Shown here piece by piece: positions 43,217-51,451 of a stretch of 64,000 nucleotides of DNA; within the stretch, counting starts at the first letter, position 1, and each line of letters opens with the position of its first letter. The notes below the pieces were generated by a model, which saw only the letters and a list, made by a program, of their open reading frames with translations, searched no databases and was not told the origin of the DNA. Position numbers and translations under genes: made by a program. Origin of the DNA: Desulfolinea sp964487745 (GTDB lineage: Bacteria > Chloroflexota > Anaerolineae > Anaerolineales > Villigracilaceae); contig CAZASG010000014.1 in NCBI GenBank assembly GCA_964487745.1, positions 1 through 64,000 on the forward strand, in the 5' to 3' direction.

Positions 43217-44062
43217 TTAGGGCGTTGTCTCAGGCACCAGCGGCGTAATATCAACAGGTTTAAAATTCATGATCACCAGAACAATTTCCAAACGGGAAAA
43301 ATCTACTGTTGACTGTACCGAGGCTTCTTGAAAGAGTTCGTAATCTCGTTTTCGAAGATTGAGTAGCTGCCCAACCAAGAGATCAGGGGGATAATCACCA
43401 CCCAGTCCGGAGGTCAGCACAACATCTCCCTCCTGAACTTCTATATCCTGCGAGATCATCTCAAGTCCCAAGTCGCCAGTTACTGAACCGGTCAAAATAG
43501 CATCGGTATCAGCATTCTGCAAACGAACGTTGACGGCAGATGAAGGGTCGGTAACTAATTGGACACGTGCTGCATCGGCAATAACTGCATCTACTCGCCC
43601 GATCAAACCTTGATTTGTAACAACGGGCATCCCGCTCCTCACCCCCTCGTTGGAACCAACATTAATAATAATGTAGTGTAAAAAAGGGCTTGGGTCACGA
43701 CCAATAACAGAAGCAGCTTTATAGACACTCTCGGGGTTGCTTTGCGAAAAATCTACCAGAGCTGCCAAAACCTGTGTGTCTGTTAGCTGTTGCTGAAGCT
43801 GAATAACCTGCGTTTGCAAGCCTGATATTTCAGATTCCAATTGGGCATTACGCTGTTGAAGGGAAATAACATCACTGGGTGCACTGACCAGATCCCGAAT
43901 AACGATATAACGTGTGGAGACCCACTCCTGTACTGATACAAGAGAATTTCCAAACCAATCTGATGCAGAACTAAAATATCCGCCTAATGCCAATGCTAAA
44001 ATACCACCAACTAAAAAGAAGATGATGGTTGTCTGCAAAGAACGGGAAAATATTTCTTTCAT
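43217..44062 (-). CDS. mreC: Rod shape-determining protein MreC
   Basis: A 281-residue MreC. One membrane helix at about 11-31, a coiled coil at about 66-95 (NAQLESEISGLQTQVIQLQQ), then the periplasmic beta domain with NVGSNEGVRSGMPVV, GLIGRV and the later TSGLGGDYPPDLLVG. All are standard landmarks. It forms a scaffold binding PBP2 outside the membrane. It lies 37 bases after mreB in the same unit. Confidence 0.94.
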   Translation of the reverse strand: MKEIFSRSLQTTIIFFLVGGILALALGGYFSSASDWFGNSLVSVQEWVSTRYIVIRDLVSAPSDVISLQQRNAQLESEISGLQTQVIQLQQQLTDTQVLAALVDFSQSNPESVYKAASVIGRDPSPFLHYIIINVGSNEGVRSGMPVVTNQGLIGRVDAVIADAARVQLVTDPSSAVNVRLQNADTDAILTGSVTGDLGLEMISQDIEVQEGDVVLTSGLGGDYPPDLLVGQLLNLRKRDYELFQEASVQSTVDFSRLEIVLVIMNFKPVDITPLVPETTP

Positions 44063-44099
44063 GGGGAATTATGTCCTTCCTGAAAAGAAGGAAAGACGG

Positions 44100-45164
44100 T
44101 TAGGCGCGGCTGCTGCGTTCCAAGCCAACAAGATAAGGAGAGAGCTCCTCAAAGTCATCGTATATCATCCCCGCACCACGAGCAACACAAGTTAGCGGAT
44201 CTTCTGCAACCCAGGTACGCAGGCGAAGGTCTTCTGTCAAACGCCGATCAAGGTTTTGCAGGAGCGCTCCTCCCCCCGCAAGACAGACACCCAGATCCAT
44301 GAGGTCGTCGATGATCGCCGGAGGAATCTCATCAAGCGCATCTCGGACGGTATCCACGATCACTTGCACAGAATTCGCCAGGGCTTCGCGTATCTCAATG
44401 GACGAAACTTCCACGGTCTCAGGCAAGCCCGTCACCAAGTTTCGCCCACGCACTTCCATGGTCTTCTCTTTCTCCAGCGGGAAGGCAGAGCCCAATACCA
44501 TTTTGATCTTTTCGGCAATAACTTGGCCAATGAGAAGGTTGTATTTGTTACGAAGGTACTGGATAATATCCTGATCCATCTCATCACCGGCGACGCGCAA
44601 CGAGCGTGAAGCGACAACGCCACTCATAGACATTACGGCGACTTCTGTTGTTCCACCGCCAATATCCACCACCATGCTGCCACGCGTCTCGCCAATCGGT
44701 AATCCTGCCCCCAAGGCGGCGGCAATTGGTTCTTCAAGCAAGAAAGCCTGACGCGCCCCAGCTGCCATTGCAGCATCATAAACGGCGCGCTTTTCAACTT
44801 CGGTAACGCCTGCGGGGATACCAATTACAACGCGAGGCTTGGGAAGCGGAACCACACTTTGCTCGTGAACACGACCAATAAAATATTCGAGCATGATCTG
44901 GGTAATATCAAATTCTGAGATAACACCATCGTGCAGAGGACGAACCGCAATAACGTTCTTCGGTGTGCGCCCAACCATCTCTTTGGCTGCCATCCCAATA
45001 GCAAGCGGGCGACGAGAGCGTTTATCAATCGTCACCCAGGAGGGTTCGTTAATTACAATTCCCTTTCCGCGAACATTGACCAAGGTGTTTGCTGTGCCCA
45101 GATCAATGCCTATGTCTAGCGAAAAGAGACCAAGTAACCAGTTAATAGGGTTAAAAAAAGCCAA
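44100..45164 (-). CDS. mreB: Cell-shape actin homologue MreB
   Basis: A 354-residue bacterial actin. Phosphate 1 loop IGIDLGTANTLV (about 18-29); VVDIGGGTTEVAV (phosphate 2); LAGGGALLQNLD in the adenosine region. The hydrophobic N-terminal FFNPINWLLGLF is a membrane-binding amphipathic segment. The start is TTG at 45164, with GAGGAAC 8 bases upstream; no in-frame ATG exists nearby. It is the first gene of the mreBCD-mrdA unit, with its own strong promoter. Confidence 0.96.
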   Translation of the reverse strand: MAFFNPINWLLGLFSLDIGIDLGTANTLVNVRGKGIVINEPSWVTIDKRSRRPLAIGMAAKEMVGRTPKNVIAVRPLHDGVISEFDITQIMLEYFIGRVHEQSVVPLPKPRVVIGIPAGVTEVEKRAVYDAAMAAGARQAFLLEEPIAAALGAGLPIGETRGSMVVDIGGGTTEVAVMSMSGVVASRSLRVAGDEMDQDIIQYLRNKYNLLIGQVIAEKIKMVLGSAFPLEKEKTMEVRGRNLVTGLPETVEVSSIEIREALANSVQVIVDTVRDALDEIPPAIIDDLMDLGVCLAGGGALLQNLDRRLTEDLRLRTWVAEDPLTCVARGAGMIYDDFEELSPYLVGLERSSRA

Positions 45165-45220
45165 TAGGAAGTTCCTCGATGAAGCAGCTCTTGAGAGTGT
45201 CCCTTTAGAAATACAGGGGC

Positions 45221-45249
45221 ATTATAGCAAAGATACCTAGCATACGCAA
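45221..45249 (-). promoter_or_regulatory. Sigma-70 promoter of mreBCD-mrdA
   Basis: On the minus strand TTGCGT (45249-45244), a 17-base spacer and a perfect TATAAT (45226-45221). The leader is about 50 bases. It lies in the divergent gap with degV; I could not define a convincing degV promoter there. Confidence 0.7.
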
Positions 45250-45355
45250 CGTCAGCGGTATTCAACATAAAAACCATTTTGCTGTGCTTTTCGCAACTTA
45301 TTTTTACACATAGGGTTAATAAAGTGTTGCAACTATAACTATCCTCGGAGGATTT

Positions 45356-46213
45356 ATGTCAAGAAAAGTAGCCATTATCACAGATAGCACCGCCTATATT
45401 CCAGATGACCTAACCCAAAAGCACAATGTCACTGTGCTTCCATTGGAAGTCATTTGGGGGGAAGAAACCTTTAAAGACGGTATAGATATTATGCCTAAAG
45501 AGTTCTATTCTCGCTTGCAAACAGCGAAGATCATGCCCTCGACATCCCAGGTCACGATCCCGTACATGCAAGATGCTTTCGAAAAGCTTGTTGCAGAAGA
45601 CTATGAAGTGCTTGGCATGTTCATTTCTTCAAAGCTCTCAGGAACAATCAACTCCGCTGAGCAAGGCAAAGCGGCGATGAAAAGCGGACAGGAGCTTGTT
45701 CACATTTTCGATTCTGAAACCACCGCAATGGCGCTGGGCTTTCAGGCATTAACCGCTGCTCGTGCAGCGCAGGATGGTGCGAGCCTTGCTGATTGTCTCG
45801 CCTTGGCGGAAAAAGCACGAGCCAATACCGGCGTCTATTTCGCAGTGGACACGCTTGAATTCCTGCATCGTGGCGGGCGCATTGGCGGCGCCAAGCGTCT
45901 TATCGGCTCCGCAATGAAGGTCAAACCTGTCCTTTCAGTTCAGGATGGCGCAGTCGCATCCATTGAAAGCGTTCGCACAAAGCGTAAGGCACACGCCCGT
46001 GTTCTTGATATTATCCGCGAAGAGATCGGCGATCGCACCCCCATTTCGATTGCGACCTTACAAGCAAACGCAGAAGAGGACGCCCGCGCACTCGTAGCAA
46101 TGGCACAGGAGGACTTAGAGATCAAGGAAGTTGTGCACTCACAAGTCAGCCCTGTAATTGGCACTCATGTTGGACCTGGAACTGTCGGTTTGGCATATAT
46201 GGCTGGCGTATAG
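45356..46213 (+). CDS. degV: DegV family fatty-acid-binding protein
   Basis: A 285-residue DegV/FakB-type protein that binds a fatty acid between its two domains. The N-terminal ITDSTAYIPDDL and the segment STSQVT near residue 62 are typical. SSKLSGTINSAEQG and FAVDTLEFLHRGGRIGGAKR follow, the latter including the helix that contacts the lipid head group. TVGLAYMAG ends the protein. In Firmicutes such proteins present fatty acids to the FakA kinase; no fakA is nearby. CGGAGGA lies 6 bases before the ATG. A terminator follows. Family is certain; the role here is less so. Confidence 0.9.
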   Translation: MSRKVAIITDSTAYIPDDLTQKHNVTVLPLEVIWGEETFKDGIDIMPKEFYSRLQTAKIMPSTSQVTIPYMQDAFEKLVAEDYEVLGMFISSKLSGTINSAEQGKAAMKSGQELVHIFDSETTAMALGFQALTAARAAQDGASLADCLALAEKARANTGVYFAVDTLEFLHRGGRIGGAKRLIGSAMKVKPVLSVQDGAVASIESVRTKRKAHARVLDIIREEIGDRTPISIATLQANAEEDARALVAMAQEDLEIKEVVHSQVSPVIGTHVGPGTVGLAYMAGV

Positions 46214-46246
46214 AATTTCTCTGCATCAAAAAATTAAAATAGACAC

Positions 46247-46286
46247 ACGGAAAAAGGCGCTCACATGCGAGCGCCTTTTTCCGTGG
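46247..46286 (+). terminator. Terminator after degV
   Basis: A 17-bp perfect stem (outer CACGG, inner AAAAAGGCGCTC and complement) with loop ACATGC. The inner arm supplies CTTTTTCC after the GC-rich part. Confidence 0.85.
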
Positions 46287-46304
46287 AAACGCAGCATAAC
46301 TTTG

Positions 46305-46334
46305 TTGACAAGCCAACAATAAGACCCGTATAAT
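46305..46334 (+). promoter_or_regulatory. Strong sigma-70 promoter of the opp transporter
   Basis: Consensus TTGACA (46305-46310), 18-base spacer, consensus TATAAT (46329-46334), the best promoter in the window. The leader of about 145 bases contains an early GGAGGA-like tract and a small hairpin (GCACAGT/ACTGTGC, 46431-46447) just before GGAGGAGG and the ATG at 46488. Confidence 0.85.
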
Positions 46335-46487
46335 GGATGTCTGGTTTCTCAACTGGAATCACAAAAAGAAAGGAGGAAGAATTACTCAGAAAAGACAAAG
46401 AAAACTGTTAGGTTTTTACTCAACTCAACAGCACAGTCAAACTGTGCACCTACTACTAATTCTCCAACATGGAGGAGGAGAAAATCA

Positions 46488-48191
46488 ATGAAGAATAAAA
46501 CTTTATACTTGCTTTTCGCAGCGGTACTGACTCTCAGTATGGTTTTGGCTGCCTGCTCCCCTGCAGCACCCGAAGCCCCCGCAGGCGAAGAACCTGCTGC
46601 TGAAGAACCTGTTGCTGAAGAGCCAATGGGCGAATTTGAAGGCAAATCTGTTGATGCTGGAAGCTGTGACTATGGTGGAAAACTCAAATCCATCGTTGCC
46701 GTAGACCGCTACACAGTGGAATTCACCATGTGTGGTTCAGACCCTGCTTTCCCCCAGAAAGCTGCCTTCACCCCCTTCGGGATTTACCCTGAAGAATGGT
46801 TGGACGCAAACGCAAACGAAGCCAATCAAGAAACCTTGCTGCGTGAGCCTGTCGGCACCGGCCCCTTCAAGCTTGTGAACTGGGCCAGCGGCGAAAGCAT
46901 CACCATGGAAGCCTATGATGGCTACTGGGGTGACAAACCCGCTTACGATACCCTCGTTTATCGCTGGGCAACCGAAGGCGCACAGCGCTTGCTCGAACTT
47001 CAGTCCGGAACCGTTGATCAGATTACCTTCCCTAGCCCTGATGACTACGACACAATCAAGGGAGATTCCAGTCTGACCTTCATCTCGGTACCTAATCCCA
47101 ACGTTCTTTATCTGGCAATGACCAATACCTTCACACCATTTGATGACGTCAACGTCCGCCAGGCAATCGCCATGGGGATTGATCGCCAGCGCATCGTCGA
47201 CAACTTCTACGCTGAAGGCTCCACCGTGCCTGACTTCTTCACCCCCTGCAGCCTCCCGAATGGTTGTGTAGGTGAACCGTGGTACGACTTTGATCCGGCT
47301 GCTGCCAAACAGATGCTGGCTGATGCTGGCTATCCCGATGGTTTCGAAACCGCCATTTACTACCGCGATGTATTCCGCAGCTACCTGCCGGAGCCCGGCC
47401 TCGTTGCTGTTGAATTCCAGACCCAGCTTCGCGACAACCTCGGCATTGAAGCTGAAGTTATCGTAATGGAATCTGGTGAGTTCATTGACGAATCCACCAA
47501 CGGCCGCCTGGATGGTTTCTACCTCCTCGGTTGGGGTGCTGACTACCCGCACGTAGATAACTTCCTTGGCTACCACTTCGCGGAAACCAACCCGCAGTAT
47601 GGTGAACCCTTCGCTGAGATCTTCGAACCGCTGCAAGCTGGCGCCAAGATCGGTGATCCCGCAGCAGCTGAAGCCTACTATGTTGAAGCGAACAATGCTA
47701 TCCGCGAGTTAGTCCCGATGGTCCCGATCGCTAATGGTGCTTCCGCATCTGCCGCTTTGGCCACCGTTGAAAACGCTCACTTCCGCCCCTTCGGTGCTCC
47801 GCTCTTTGCCAAGGTTGATCCCGGTAAAGACACCTTCGTCTACATGCAGAACAATGAACCTATCAGTCTCTTCTGCCAGGACGAATCCGACGGCGAATCA
47901 CTGTCCCCCTGCCAACAGATTACAGAAACCCTTCTGGCTTACGCAATTGACTCTGGTGATATCGTTCCTGAATTGGCAACCGAATGTACCGCCAATGAAG
48001 ACTCATCCGTCTGGACCTGCACCCTCCGCGAAGGCGTCACCTTCCACGATGGCACCTCTTTCGATGCGAACGATGTTGTTGCCTCATGGGCAGCTGGTAT
48101 TGATGCCGCCAACCCCAACCACATTGGGAACACCGGCGCATTCACTTACTACGGCTACCTGTGGGACGGCTTGATGAACGCAGAAGAGTAA
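46488..48191 (+). CDS. Oligopeptide ABC transporter substrate-binding lipoprotein, apparently circularly permuted
   Basis: A 567-residue family 5 extracytoplasmic binding protein. Lipoprotein signal with LAAC (Cys 24) and an Ala/Glu/Pro linker to about residue 45. The fold then begins in what is normally the middle of the family: IVAVDRYTVEFTM, PVGTGPFKLVNW, YWGDKPAYDTLV, DVNVRQAIAMGIDR, FDPAAAKQMLADAGYP, LGWGADYPH. From residue 447 onward come the segments normally found at the N-terminus: MQNNEPISLFCQD, PELATECT, LREGVTFHDGTSFDANDVVASW. The chain ends where the usual middle would start. GGAGGAGG precedes the ATG. It is followed by oppBCDF, so it is the peptide receptor of that importer. Confidence 0.9.
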   Translation: MKNKTLYLLFAAVLTLSMVLAACSPAAPEAPAGEEPAAEEPVAEEPMGEFEGKSVDAGSCDYGGKLKSIVAVDRYTVEFTMCGSDPAFPQKAAFTPFGIYPEEWLDANANEANQETLLREPVGTGPFKLVNWASGESITMEAYDGYWGDKPAYDTLVYRWATEGAQRLLELQSGTVDQITFPSPDDYDTIKGDSSLTFISVPNPNVLYLAMTNTFTPFDDVNVRQAIAMGIDRQRIVDNFYAEGSTVPDFFTPCSLPNGCVGEPWYDFDPAAAKQMLADAGYPDGFETAIYYRDVFRSYLPEPGLVAVEFQTQLRDNLGIEAEVIVMESGEFIDESTNGRLDGFYLLGWGADYPHVDNFLGYHFAETNPQYGEPFAEIFEPLQAGAKIGDPAAAEAYYVEANNAIRELVPMVPIANGASASAALATVENAHFRPFGAPLFAKVDPGKDTFVYMQNNEPISLFCQDESDGESLSPCQQITETLLAYAIDSGDIVPELATECTANEDSSVWTCTLREGVTFHDGTSFDANDVVASWAAGIDAANPNHIGNTGAFTYYGYLWDGLMNAEE

Positions 48192-48218
48192 ATCTTCTAA
48201 CCATCTAGCTCATCTTAA

Positions 48219-48276
48219 ATAAACAATGCGAGATGGTGCGCCCAAAAGGTAGTGCTGTCTCGCATTGTTTTTTTGT
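48219..48276 (+). terminator. Intra-operon terminator between the binding protein and oppB
   Basis: AAACAATGCGAGA (48221-48233) pairs with TCTCGCATTGTTT (48258-48270) over 24 bases, followed by TTTTG. Partial termination here would give excess binding protein over permease, as in many ABC operons. Confidence 0.8.
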
Positions 48277-48308
48277 CTTGAATATCATCAATGATGGCTA
48301 CAAACTTT

Positions 48309-48344
48309 CGCTAATCCTCATTAAAGGTTTAGTGAAGATTAGCG
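48309..48344 (+). repeat. Imperfect inverted repeat upstream of oppB
   Basis: CGCTAATC (48309-48316) and GATTAGCG (48337-48344) are perfect outer arms. Inner segments CATTAAA/TTTAGTG continue the pairing with one G-T. It lies 35 bases before oppB and could be an operator or a mRNA hairpin. Confidence 0.55.
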
Positions 48345-48378
48345 TGAGTTGGTGGCCTGAGAATTAGGCTGGTTATCT

Positions 48379-49458
48379 ATGACCCAATATGCTATTCGCC
48401 GCATCCTATACTCAATCCCGGTTATTCTCGGGATTTTACTCGTTACCTTTGTGATGGCACGTTCCATTCCCGGTGAGCCCTGTAAGGCAATGCTCGGGGA
48501 AAAAGCATCCCCTGAAGCATGCGAACGATTTACAGAAAAATACGGGCTTGATGAGCCGATCCCCGTTCAGTTTGGGATTTACATGCAAAGTATCGCCCAA
48601 GGCGATTTCGGCGACTCGATCCGCTTTAGTCGCCCTGTCACTACGATCCTACTGGAGCGTCTCCCCACCACCATCGAACTAGGTCTTTTTGCCCTCTTTT
48701 TGGCAGTCAGTCTCGGCATCCCCGCCGGAGTGATCGCGGCAGTCAAGCGGAACTCTGCCGCTGATGTGGGGGTCATGATCGCAGCCAATACCGGGGTTTC
48801 GATGCCGGTCTATTGGCTTGGCTTGGTGCTGGCCTATGTATTTGCGCTCTTACTCAAAGACACGCCCTTTTGGCTACCGCCCTCTGGGCGCCTATCGGCA
48901 GGCGTGACTGCTATCCCCTTTTATGAAGTCTTCAACTGGGAAGTGATCGAAGGCACAACAAGATATGCCTTTATGGAATTTTTTGCCAATATGTATATTT
49001 TCAATTCGATCATCACAGCCGACTGGGAAGCTTTGAGCGATGTGCTAAAACATATTATCCTTCCGGCTGTTGCGCTCAGCACCATTCCTCTCGCGATCAT
49101 CGCCCGCATGACCCGCTCAAGTATGCTCGAAGTCTTGCGCCAGGACTATATCCGCACAGCGCGTGCCAAAGGCCTTTTTGAGCGATTTGTCATTCTAAAA
49201 CACGCCTTCCGAAATGCCCTTCTACCTGTGATCACCATTATTGGTTTGCAAGTGGGCACGCTCTTCGCTGGTGCAGTACTCACCGAAACGATCTTTGGTT
49301 TTGCCGGCGTCGGACGAATGCTCTTTGAGGCCATCACCGCGCGTGATTTCCCCATCGTGCAAGGCTTTACTATCGTGATCGCCGTTGGCTATGTAGGCGT
49401 CAATTTGATCGTTGACCTCGCCTACGTCTTCATCGATCCTCGCATCAGACTGGAGTAA
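48379..49458 (+). CDS. oppB: Oligopeptide/dipeptide ABC transporter permease, OppB type
   Basis: A 359-residue inner-membrane permease. The opening YAIRRILYSIPVILGILLVTF is the standard first helix (given by ends, residues 3-23). About six membrane helices follow. The EAA loop that contacts the ATPases is RQDYIRTARAKGL near residue 253, followed by LFAGAVLTETIFGF and GVNLIVDLAYVFIDPRI at the end. An extra segment of about 30 residues (about 188-215, EVIEGTTRYAFMEFF) is longer than in E. coli OppB. OppC follows after 4 bases. Confidence 0.93.
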   Translation: MTQYAIRRILYSIPVILGILLVTFVMARSIPGEPCKAMLGEKASPEACERFTEKYGLDEPIPVQFGIYMQSIAQGDFGDSIRFSRPVTTILLERLPTTIELGLFALFLAVSLGIPAGVIAAVKRNSAADVGVMIAANTGVSMPVYWLGLVLAYVFALLLKDTPFWLPPSGRLSAGVTAIPFYEVFNWEVIEGTTRYAFMEFFANMYIFNSIITADWEALSDVLKHIILPAVALSTIPLAIIARMTRSSMLEVLRQDYIRTARAKGLFERFVILKHAFRNALLPVITIIGLQVGTLFAGAVLTETIFGFAGVGRMLFEAITARDFPIVQGFTIVIAVGYVGVNLIVDLAYVFIDPRIRLE

Positions 49459-49462
49459 AGCA

Positions 49463-50413
49463 ATGACCAACGAGAAGAAACTCCTGGAATTTGAACTCGA
49501 AGGCAAGAGCGGAAATGAAGAATATCGTTCCGACAGCCTCCTGCGCCTGACCTTGCGCAATATCCTGCGCCAGCGATCCGCCATCATCGGTGGCTCCATC
49601 TTGCTCTTTCTGCTCCTGGTTGCGATCTTCGCACCACAAATCGCGCCCTATGATCCGAACTTTGTGCTCATTGGACACGAAGATGTTAAAAAACGAGCCG
49701 ATCCCTGCATCCATATTCTCGGCTGCCCCGAAGATCAACCCCAGCATATTCTTGGTGTAGACGGTAATGTCCGCGACGAGTTCAGCCGCGTTATCTTTGG
49801 TACGCGCGTTTCGCTATTCGTCGGATTCACAACCGTTGGCTTCGCGATCATTATCGGCACTTTGCTTGGCTCGCTCGCTGGCTTCCTCGGTGGTTGGGTA
49901 GACAACTTCATCATGCGTATTATGGACGTGCTGCTCGCCTTCCCATCGTTGCTGCTCGCCATCGCTATTGTTTCTGTACTCGGACATGGCTTGCAGAACG
50001 CCCTGCTTGCAATTGCCATCGTTTCCATTCCGATTTATGCACGTGTTGTGCGCGCCAGCGTTCTCTCTGTAAAAGAGCAAGAATTCGTGGCAGCCTCACG
50101 CGCTTTGGGCGGTGGTCAAATGCATATTCTTTTTAGACGGATCCTCCCGAACGCGGTTCCGCCTCTGATCGTGCAGGGGACCCTCGGCATTGGTACCGCT
50201 ATTTTAGATGCGGCGGCGCTCTCCTTCCTAGGCTTGGGTGCCCAGCCCCCAACAGCGGAGTGGGGGACGATGCTCGGCACCGAAAGAAACCAGATCTTTA
50301 CTGCGCCCCACCTGGTTTTCTTCCCCGGCTTGGCAATTATGATCACCGTATTAGCATTCAACCTCTTAGGCGACGGTCTGCGTGACGCAATCGACCCGCG
50401 CCTGAAGAAATAA
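49463..50413 (+). CDS. oppC: Oligopeptide/dipeptide ABC transporter permease, OppC type
   Basis: A 316-residue permease starting at ATG 49463; an earlier in-frame ATG (49412) lies inside oppB. A hydrophilic N-terminal tail of about 35 residues precedes the first helix (IIGGSILLFLLLVAIFAP). About six helices in all. The EAA motif is FVAASRALGGGQMHILFRRILPN near residue 212 (ends given). The closing NLLGDGLRDAIDPRLKK is diagnostic of OppC/DppC. It pairs with OppB in the membrane. Confidence 0.93.
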   Translation: MTNEKKLLEFELEGKSGNEEYRSDSLLRLTLRNILRQRSAIIGGSILLFLLLVAIFAPQIAPYDPNFVLIGHEDVKKRADPCIHILGCPEDQPQHILGVDGNVRDEFSRVIFGTRVSLFVGFTTVGFAIIIGTLLGSLAGFLGGWVDNFIMRIMDVLLAFPSLLLAIAIVSVLGHGLQNALLAIAIVSIPIYARVVRASVLSVKEQEFVAASRALGGGQMHILFRRILPNAVPPLIVQGTLGIGTAILDAAALSFLGLGAQPPTAEWGTMLGTERNQIFTAPHLVFFPGLAIMITVLAFNLLGDGLRDAIDPRLKK

Positions 50414-50430
50414 CAGAAGGAGACAATAAG

Positions 50431-51450
50431 ATGACAACAGAATCCCTTCTGCAAGTAAAAAACCTGAAGACGTATTTCTTCACCGAAGATGGTGTCGTCA
50501 AAGCTGTCGACGGCGTTGACTTCGACGTCCGCTCGGGCGAAATCCTGGGTTTGGTAGGCGAATCAGGTTGCGGCAAGAGCGTTACGTCCTTTTCCGTCCT
50601 GCAACTGATCGATGACCCCGGTCGCACCGTTGACGGGGAAATCCTTTTCAAAGGCAATGACCTCCTGAAACTCAGCGAAGCCGAAATGGTCGGCATGCGC
50701 GGCAACCTGATCTCGATGATCTTCCAGCAACCGCAAAGCAGCCTGAACCCCGTCTTCACCGTCGGGGCGCAGGTCGCTGAAGTTTTCCAAATCCACAAAG
50801 ACATCAAGAAAGAAGAAGCCTGGGATGAAGCCGTCAAGCTGCTCAAGCTGGTCGGTATCCCCGATGCGGAGCGCAAAGCGAAAGCCTACCCGCACGAAAT
50901 GTCGGGCGGGCAGGCACAGCGTGTGATGATCGCAATGGCGCTGGCGCTGAAACCCGAGCTCTTGATCGCCGACGAGCCGACCACCGCCCTCGACGTGACC
51001 ATCCAGGCCCAAATTTTGGACCTGATCCTCAATCTGCGTGACCAGATCGGCACATCGGTGATTTTGATCACCCACGATCTTGGCTTGATCGCCGAAACCG
51101 CCGACCGTGTGGCGGTGATGTACGCCGGGCAGATCATCGAACAGGCAGAGATCGAGCCGATCTTCGATACCCCGATGCACCCCTACACGAAGGGCTTGAT
51201 CGCCTCCGTCCCAATTCTGGGACAGGTGCAGGAGCGTCTCGAAACCATCCCCGGCTCGGTGCCGAATCTGGTGAATATGCCGCCCGGCTGCCGTTTTGCG
51301 CCGCGCTGCCGCCCCCGTGTGGAGCAAGGGCTTGAGATTTGTAACAAAACTGAACCCGCGCTAAACGAATACCAAAGCGGACACAGCGTGCGCTGCTGGC
51401 TTTATCAGGACGGCGAGAATCACACAGCGCCCTTGAAAGCGGAGAAGTAA
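50431..51450 (+). CDS. oppD: Oligopeptide ABC transporter ATPase, OppD type
   Basis: A 339-residue ABC ATPase. Walker A GESGCGKS near residue 41, Q-loop FQQPQSSLNP, signature MSGGQAQRV, Walker B LLIADEPTTALD, and H-loop ITHDLG. The C-terminal oligopeptide-type extension has four Cys (GCRFAPRCRP, GLEICN, RCWL) that in relatives hold a 4Fe-4S cluster. The ATG follows AAGGAGAC. Energises uptake together with OppF. Confidence 0.95.
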   Translation: MTTESLLQVKNLKTYFFTEDGVVKAVDGVDFDVRSGEILGLVGESGCGKSVTSFSVLQLIDDPGRTVDGEILFKGNDLLKLSEAEMVGMRGNLISMIFQQPQSSLNPVFTVGAQVAEVFQIHKDIKKEEAWDEAVKLLKLVGIPDAERKAKAYPHEMSGGQAQRVMIAMALALKPELLIADEPTTALDVTIQAQILDLILNLRDQIGTSVILITHDLGLIAETADRVAVMYAGQIIEQAEIEPIFDTPMHPYTKGLIASVPILGQVQERLETIPGSVPNLVNMPPGCRFAPRCRPRVEQGLEICNKTEPALNEYQSGHSVRCWLYQDGENHTAPLKAEK

Positions 51451-51451
51451 G

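Noticed and set aside
46333..46489. Small leader frame before the opp binding protein
   Set aside because: Its ATG overlaps the -10 box, so it would not be transcribed; its product is low-complexity.
46737..47636. 299-codon minus-strand frame inside the binding-protein gene
   Set aside because: Shadow of a strongly codon-biased gene on the other strand; no ribosome site and no family resemblance.
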